Assembly (NCBI GenBank): GCA_034408745.1
Contig: JAWXCM010000322.1
Coordinates: 6,426 to 70,425, forward strand
Source: JAWXCM01 sp034408745
GTDB lineage: Bacteria; Acidobacteriota; Terriglobia; Bryobacterales; Bryobacteraceae
DNA length: 64,000 bases
Direction of reading: 5' to 3'
Part shown: positions 59,754 through 64,000 of the stretch, in pieces
How the letters are laid out: each line of letters begins with the position of its first letter
How positions within the stretch are numbered: position 1 is the first letter of the stretch
Notes under the pieces: model-generated
The model's database searches: none
Told to the model about the DNA's origin: nothing
What the model saw: only the letters and a program-made list of their open reading frames with translations
Position numbers and translations under genes: made by a program

Positions 59754-60620
59754 GTGGGCGAACGTGCCGGACACTACGAGCTCCTCGCTGCCGTCGCCAC
59801 GGGCGGCGCAGGCGTCGTGTATCGAGGCCGCGACCTTCGCAGTGGCGCCACCGTCGCCGTCAAGATCCTCCGCGCCACAGAGGCCCAGGACGCCGACCTT
59901 CGCCACCGATTTCTCCGCGAAGGCCGCGCCATGCAGCGTCTCTCCCACCCCAACGTGGTCCGCTTTATCGACACCGGCGAAACTGCCGACGGCCTCCCGT
60001 TCCTTGTCACCGAGTTCGTGGAGGGCGACACGCTTCGCTCCCTCATGCAGCACGGCCCCATCCCGCCTGTCCCCGCGTTGAAGGCCACGCTGCAGATCGC
60101 AGAAGCCCTGCAGGCCGCGCACGCCGTGGGCATCGTGCACCGCGACGTAAAGCCGGAGAACTTCATGGTGACTCACGATGGCACCGTCAAGATGCTCGAT
60201 TTCGGCCTTTCCCGAATTCGACTCGGCACGTCGCAGTCCCGCGAGACAAAGGCCGGAACCATCCTTGGCTCGGTGCACTACCTGTCCCCCGAGCAGGCGC
60301 GCGGCGACGCCGTCGACGAACGCACCGACATCTGGAGCGTCGGCGTGGTCCTGTATGAAATGCTCACCGCCCATCTCCCATTCCATGAGAATTCCTGCAT
60401 CGATACGCTGCTGGCCATCGTGGAGAAGCAAGCGCCGGTGCTGAGCGAGAAGCAGTTCAGCCGTGAGGTGACGGCACTGGTTGCGGTTTGCCTCCAGAAG
60501 CGACCGGGCGGACGCTACCAGTCGGCCGCCGACCTCCGGGCCGCCGTCGAATCAGCCCTCGCTGAGCCGGCCCTCGCCGGACCTGCATGGAAGCGCATAC
60601 TCCAACGCTTTACCACCTGA
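59754..60620 (+). CDS. Serine/threonine protein kinase (PknB-like domain only)
   Basis: 288 residues from GTG 59754, chosen because it precedes YELLAAVATGGAGVVY directly. The frame remains open far upstream, but that part is antisense to larC. Kinase motifs: G-loop ATGGAGVVY, VAVKIL (Lys), IVHRDVKPENFM (HRD, catalytic Asp), MLDFGLS (DFG), SPEQARGDAVDERTDIWSVG. The small C-terminal tail has no PASTA or membrane segment, so it is soluble. It probably phosphorylates cytoplasmic regulators. Confidence 0.93.
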   Translation: MGERAGHYELLAAVATGGAGVVYRGRDLRSGATVAVKILRATEAQDADLRHRFLREGRAMQRLSHPNVVRFIDTGETADGLPFLVTEFVEGDTLRSLMQHGPIPPVPALKATLQIAEALQAAHAVGIVHRDVKPENFMVTHDGTVKMLDFGLSRIRLGTSQSRETKAGTILGSVHYLSPEQARGDAVDERTDIWSVGVVLYEMLTAHLPFHENSCIDTLLAIVEKQAPVLSEKQFSREVTALVAVCLQKRPGGRYQSAADLRAAVESALAEPALAGPAWKRILQRFTT

Positions 60621-60632
60621 TCACGCGAGACC

Positions 60633-60899
60633 ATGCCCGTCATCGAATTCAGCCTGGACATCCACCCGCCGATTGAGGCCTGCTTCGACGCGGCTCGTGA
60701 CATCGACCTCCACCAGAGGTCGATGCAACACACGGGTGAACGCGCCATCGCCGGCGTCACTTCAGCCCTCATCGCCTACGAGTCGCCCGCTGGTCTTTTC
60801 GGCCACATCGCCGACGCCGTGTTCCTGAAGAGCTACATGCGCAACCTGCTGTACCAGCGAGCGCGGGCCATTCGCGATGCGTTGGAATCTACGGACTGA
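60633..60899 (+). CDS. SRPBCC (START/Bet v1-like) family protein with internal deletion
   Basis: 88 residues, 12 bp after the kinase. The N-terminal half PPIEACFDAARDIDLHQRSM and GERAIAGVTSALI and the C-terminal half AYESPAGLFGHIADAVFLKS plus YMRNLL are both recognisable as an SRPBCC cyclase/dehydrase-like protein. The roughly 60 residues that normally link them are absent, with no frame break. The gene is thus probably an in-frame deletion derivative with a disrupted ligand cavity. It overlaps the Sir2 gene's 3' end by 11 bp (convergent). Confidence 0.75.
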   Translation: MPVIEFSLDIHPPIEACFDAARDIDLHQRSMQHTGERAIAGVTSALIAYESPAGLFGHIADAVFLKSYMRNLLYQRARAIRDALESTD

Positions 60900-61620
60900 G
60901 CAGTGCGGGCAGCACCGTACCCGATGGACCGCGCAGAGCAAACGTCGCCGCGAGGCTCATCTCCGTCTCTTCGGGGTTGATCTCAATCACGGTCGCGCCG
61001 TGGCTCGCAGCCAGGGGAATCAGCAGAGCGGCGGGAAACACCACCGCCGATGTGCCGACAACAACCAGCACGTCTGCATTCTTGACAGCGATTGAGGCGA
61101 ACTGGAACACGCCTTCCGGCAGGTCTTCGCCAAACCACACCACGCCAGGACGCAGCATACCGCCACAGTCCGCACACTTCGGTGGCAACTCCCCCAGGCG
61201 CAGGTCCTCCGAACTGCGCCCGCATTCCAGGCACCGTACCTCCCAGATGCTGCCGTGCAGACGCAGGACCACCCGCGATCCCGCACGCTCATGCAGTCCG
61301 TCGACGTTCTGCGTCACCAGAGTGACCGCTCCAGGGCCTCGCTGCCTCTCAAACTCCGCCAGTGCCAGATGCCCGGCGTTGGGCTGCGTCTCGGAGATCT
61401 GCGACCGCCGCCAGTCATACCACTCCCACACGCCTTTGGGATCCCGGTGGAATCCCTCCGGCGTGGCCAGATCCTCGGCCCGCCGGCCCTGCCAGAATCC
61501 CCCGTCCGACCGAAACGTCGGAATCCCCGATTCGGCCGAAACACCCGCTCCCGTCAGCACAACGATATGCGCCGCCTGTTGAATCGCCTTTCGGGCTCGC
61601 TTCAGTTGTCCGTTGTCCAC
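60889..61620 (-). CDS. Sir2 family NAD-dependent deacylase (class III, CobB-like)
   Basis: 243 residues from GTG 61620 (an in-frame ATG at 61701 would overlap the PEP-CTERM gene by 72 bp). GAGVSAESGIPTFR binds NAD. TQNVDGLHERAG and LHGS carry the catalytic His. Zinc site CLECG...CADCG. FGEDLPEG follows. Deacetylates or desuccinylates protein lysines in the cytoplasm. It is preceded immediately by the PEP-CTERM gene (8-bp gap) on the same strand. Confidence 0.92.
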   Translation of the reverse strand: MDNGQLKRARKAIQQAAHIVVLTGAGVSAESGIPTFRSDGGFWQGRRAEDLATPEGFHRDPKGVWEWYDWRRSQISETQPNAGHLALAEFERQRGPGAVTLVTQNVDGLHERAGSRVVLRLHGSIWEVRCLECGRSSEDLRLGELPPKCADCGGMLRPGVVWFGEDLPEGVFQFASIAVKNADVLVVVGTSAVVFPAALLIPLAASHGATVIEINPEETEMSLAATFALRGPSGTVLPALLSP

Positions 61621-61628
61621 GGATTTAA

Positions 61629-62258
61629 CTATACGCTTGCCTCGCCTTTCAGGCGCCGCCGCAGAAGTGCCAGCAAAACAGCCGCCGCACCAGTCATGCA
61701 CAGCGTCGCCGGTTCGGGAGTAGGCGCGTAATACGAACCCGCCTGCGAGCCCACGTTACCGGTGTTTCCGTTGTTGCCGACAATATCCGATGCGAAATAG
61801 AATCCCTTTGAGTTCGCGATAAAGTCAGACAGCAGCAGCCCCGAGGTTGACGAAACCCGAAAGGAAAGCGGACCTGCCGGGTTGCTCGCCGAACCTCCCT
61901 GACAAGTGGTGCAGGACACCGAATACTCGAACGTTCCGAGGGCGCCGTTCACCTTGATGTTCCCGGGCCCAACCGCAAAATTGGTTGTCAGACTGTCAAT
62001 CGTGACCGTTTTCGCGCCGGAGATACTGAACGTCAGAGCCTCGCCCGCGCCAGTTCCGGCGAACCGTGAGTTTGGACCCAGCGTCGTCAGAACCCGAACC
62101 GACAAAGGGGTAAGCTGCGTCAGCTGAACCGTCCCGAACGGCCCGGTGCCGCACGTCCCCGTGCAGGTATCCTGCGTGAACTGAAACAGCGTGTCGGCCC
62201 TGGCAGATGCCAGCATTACGATTAGCAGACCGATAAGCGAAATGGTGTTGCGAGGCAA
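61629..62258 (-). CDS. PEP-CTERM sorting-domain secreted protein
   Basis: 209 residues. Signal peptide MPRNTISLIGLLIVMLASARA. The middle is beta-rich and Ser/Thr/Gly-rich (no catalytic motif). The C-terminal anchor is TPEPATLCMTGAAAVLLALL, then an Arg cluster RRRLKGEASV, which fits PEP-CTERM signals processed by exosortase. No exosortase gene is in the window. Likely an extracellular or biofilm-matrix protein. Confidence 0.9.
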   Translation of the reverse strand: MPRNTISLIGLLIVMLASARADTLFQFTQDTCTGTCGTGPFGTVQLTQLTPLSVRVLTTLGPNSRFAGTGAGEALTFSISGAKTVTIDSLTTNFAVGPGNIKVNGALGTFEYSVSCTTCQGGSASNPAGPLSFRVSSTSGLLLSDFIANSKGFYFASDIVGNNGNTGNVGSQAGSYYAPTPEPATLCMTGAAAVLLALLRRRLKGEASV

Positions 62259-62430
62259 AAGAAAACGTCAACTCCTGAACAAAGCATAGATTTTAGGACT
62301 CTGTTCGGTAAGGACCCATGCCGAATAACCAGTACTGGGACGATGGTGGTACGAGCCTTCGCTTTTTACCTACGACCATCGTTCGCCCGCCGACTGGATA
62401 GAATGTTCGTTTGCTTCAGGAGAGCCACTT
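62259..62430. other. Intergenic region (divergent promoters)
   Basis: A gap of 172 bp separates the PEP-CTERM gene (- strand) from the DUF1080 gene (+ strand). An imperfect dyad ACGATGGT (62339-62346)/ACCATCGT (about 62378-62385) is visible. A good GGAGAG ribosome site precedes ATG 62431. No convincing promoter boxes or RNA gene are seen. Confidence 0.5.
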
Positions 62431-63225
62431 ATGAGACTTTGCATCGCCATCTTGATCGCTGGGACTGTGTTCGCCCAGCAACCCGACCACAGCGCCGGAG
62501 ACGACGTCCGCGGCTACAACGACACGCCCGTAATTCCCGGCCAGAAATGGAAAGTCCACGACATGGAGCGGCCCCGCCCTGTCAAAGTGACTCCGGGCCC
62601 CTATGTGATGGAGGCGCCGCCCTCTGACGCAATCGTTCTGTTCGACGGTAAGGATCTGTCCAAATGGAGCCAGATGGCTCGCGGCGGCGTGACGCAGGAA
62701 CCGAAATGGAAGGTCGAGAACGGCTACATCGAGATCTTGCCCCGAACCGGCCGCCTCGTTACCAAAGAATCGTTCGGCGATTGCCAGTTGCACGTCGAAT
62801 GGCTGATTCCGGAATCGGCCACCGGCAATGGGCAGAGCATTGGTAACAGCGGCATCGAACTGATGACGCGCTACGAAATTCAGGTACTCGAATCGAACAG
62901 CCACCTGACTTACGCCGACGGTGGAGCGGGCGCTATTTACGGCGTCTGGGCCCCACTCGCCAACCCCACCCGGCCTCAGGGACAGTGGAACGTCTACGAT
63001 ATTTTCTTCGAAGCGCCGAAATTTGAAGGCCCAAAAATGACCAAACCCGCCACAATTACTGTGATGTCCAACGGGGTTTTGGTGCAAAATCACAAGGAAT
63101 TTCTGGGAGCGACGATCTGGCGCAAGGTAGGCACCTACACGTCCCATCCCGCCGAGGCACCGCTGAGCCTTCAGGACCACAACCAGCCCGTTCGGTTCCG
63201 CAACATCTGGATCCGTAAGCTGTAA
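62431..63225 (+). CDS. DUF1080 (3-keto-disaccharide hydrolase-like) secreted protein
   Basis: 264 residues with a signal peptide (MRLCIAILIAGTVFAQ). The DUF1080 concanavalin-like sandwich begins AIVLFDGKDLSKW and continues LHVEWLIPESATGNGQSIGNSGIELMTRYEIQVL to IWIRKL. Proteins of this family act on 3-keto glycosides or bind glycans. Its active site is not obvious to me. Located upstream of the partial pseudokinase gene. It is common in Acidobacteria and Planctomycetes genomes. Confidence 0.9.
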   Translation: MRLCIAILIAGTVFAQQPDHSAGDDVRGYNDTPVIPGQKWKVHDMERPRPVKVTPGPYVMEAPPSDAIVLFDGKDLSKWSQMARGGVTQEPKWKVENGYIEILPRTGRLVTKESFGDCQLHVEWLIPESATGNGQSIGNSGIELMTRYEIQVLESNSHLTYADGGAGAIYGVWAPLANPTRPQGQWNVYDIFFEAPKFEGPKMTKPATITVMSNGVLVQNHKEFLGATIWRKVGTYTSHPAEAPLSLQDHNQPVRFRNIWIRKL

Positions 63226-63279
63226 CGGTGATCTGGCGCTGAGGCCGGAATAGGCACGCTGATTGGTTACACTCCAGGC

Positions 63280-64000
63280 GTGCTTCCCAGTTCCACTGAC
63301 CTCCTCAGGTCGAACGTCGCCGGTAAATACTTTCTGCAGAAAGTAGTGGGCGGCAGCAACGACGATGCGTTGTTCCTTGCCGACGCCCCCGATGGCTCTC
63401 CGGTACACGTGCGGCTGGCTCCTGAAGGCTCGCCAGCCGCCACTTCCTGGCCCGCCGTCGTCGAAAAATCCGCAAGGCTGATCCACCCCCACCTGTTGCG
63501 CTATGTTGAGGCAGGGGACTGTCGGCTTGACACCCAGCCCTGGCACTATCTGGTAATGGAAGCGGTCAGCGACCGCGTCGATGAGGTGCTGCTGGAGCGG
63601 CCCCTTAGTGCCGAAGAAACCGACGCCGTACTCCGGGCCGTGCTCCTTGCCCTCAGCCACCTGCACGACAACGGATTCGTACACGGAGCTCCGACCCGGG
63701 CAGCCGTGGTGGCCGCGTCGGACCTGATTAAGCTCACAGGCGAGACGATCTCACCCCTGCCGGCTGACGAAACGAACGCCCGGCGTGCCATCTCCGCAGA
63801 ACTGCTAGAACTCGGCGAGACAGCGACGGAACTCCTCACGCGCGCCAGAGGCCAAGGCGCGGCAGCCACGTTGCCCTCGCCATTTGCCGAGTTCGTCCGC
63901 GCGACGGCCGGGACCTCCGCCTGCCCTCACCCGACAGCAATGCAGCTGATGGACGTGCTCGACGGAAAGGAGCTGGTGTCCGCCCCGCCGGTGATGGCAA
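63280..64000 (+). CDS. Kinase-like protein lacking catalytic residues, partial (runs off the window)
   Basis: From GTG 63280 the frame stays open to the window edge (240 codons). The sequence reads like a protein-kinase fold: VAGKYFLQKVVGGSNDDALF, LIHPHLLRYVEAGDC, YLVMEAVSDRVDEVLLERPL, AVLLALSHLHDNGFVHGAPT. The glycine loop, VAIK lysine, HRD and DFG are not conserved (HRD is replaced by VHGA). It is probably a pseudokinase or a degenerate relative of the kinase at 59754. The end is beyond the window. Confidence 0.6.
   Translation, partial: MLPSSTDLLRSNVAGKYFLQKVVGGSNDDALFLADAPDGSPVHVRLAPEGSPAATSWPAVVEKSARLIHPHLLRYVEAGDCRLDTQPWHYLVMEAVSDRVDEVLLERPLSAEETDAVLRAVLLALSHLHDNGFVHGAPTRAAVVAASDLIKLTGETISPLPADETNARRAISAELLELGETATELLTRARGQGAAATLPSPFAEFVRATAGTSACPHPTAMQLMDVLDGKELVSAPPVMA

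Noticed and set aside
1..64000. CRISPR arrays, tRNA or rRNA genes, insertion sequences and prophage genes
   Set aside because: I looked in the intergenic spaces and for recombinase/transposase motifs and direct repeats and found none; intergenic gaps are almost all under 200 bp.

Overview
The window is about 64 kb of high-GC, densely coding bacterial chromosome. It most resembles a soil or plant-associated Acidobacterium of the Bryobacter/Solibacter type. This is inferred from the gene mix: an Oar-like TonB-dependent receptor with an N-terminal carboxypeptidase-regulatory domain, a DUF1549/DUF1553-DUF1501 pair with a c-type heme site, a PEP-CTERM protein plus a decayed second one, Tat-exported glycosidases, and DUF1080 and TMEM175 proteins. 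I see no rRNA, tRNA, CRISPR array, insertion sequence or phage gene.

Region 1 (1-9.2 kb, + strand) is largely housekeeping: M16 peptidase, TPM-domain protein, nucleotidyltransferase, LemA, an aldehyde dehydrogenase, an isoprenylcysteine-methyltransferase-like membrane enzyme whose start codon lies in a 38-bp perfect palindrome, a frameshifted outer-membrane beta-barrel gene, an MscS channel and a HyuA-type hydantoinase subunit. A secreted M20 peptidase and a decayed PEP-CTERM gene follow on the - strand (9.2-11.2 kb).

Region 2 (11.25-30.6 kb) is the most interesting part. A divergent gene set looks like a D-apiose catabolic locus. On the - strand are an ApnO-like oxidoisomerase, an OiaC-like decarboxylase and a complete sugar ABC importer with a lipoprotein binding protein. 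On the + strand are an ApnL-like lactonase, an ApsD-like Gfo/Idh/MocA dehydrogenase and a translationally coupled GH97 glycosidase. Together these would import apiose and convert it through apionolactone, apionate and 3-oxo-isoapionate to erythrulose. Next come a GH29 alpha-L-fucosidase, a GH51-like alpha-L-arabinofuranosidase, a FucP-family sugar/H+ symporter, an SDR dehydrogenase and a Tat-exported FAH-family hydrolase. Apiose, fucose and arabinose occur together in rhamnogalacturonan II, so the region may be a pectin side-chain scavenging locus (inference).

Region 3 (30.6-48.5 kb) holds the DUF1549/DUF1501 pair, a TMEM175-family channel, two tandem TolC-like proteins, a GT1-type glycosyltransferase, an AbiEii-like nucleotidyltransferase, a second TIM-barrel isomerase, a phospholipase-D-like protein, a secreted EEP-family phosphodiesterase, a DsbA-like/MauE-DoxX-like redox pair, an exported FAD oxidoreductase and a class-C-beta-lactamase-like hydrolase.

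Region 4 (48.5-64 kb) holds the TonB receptor, a GT-C membrane glycosyltransferase, a small secreted CarboxypepD_reg protein, a VOC protein, the coupled - strand run larC-metG-tatD-polyprenyl synthase, a Ser/Thr kinase, an internally deleted SRPBCC protein, a Sir2 deacylase, a PEP-CTERM protein, a DUF1080 protein and a partial pseudokinase at the right edge.

All functions are read from sequence motifs and remembered family patterns. No database search was run.
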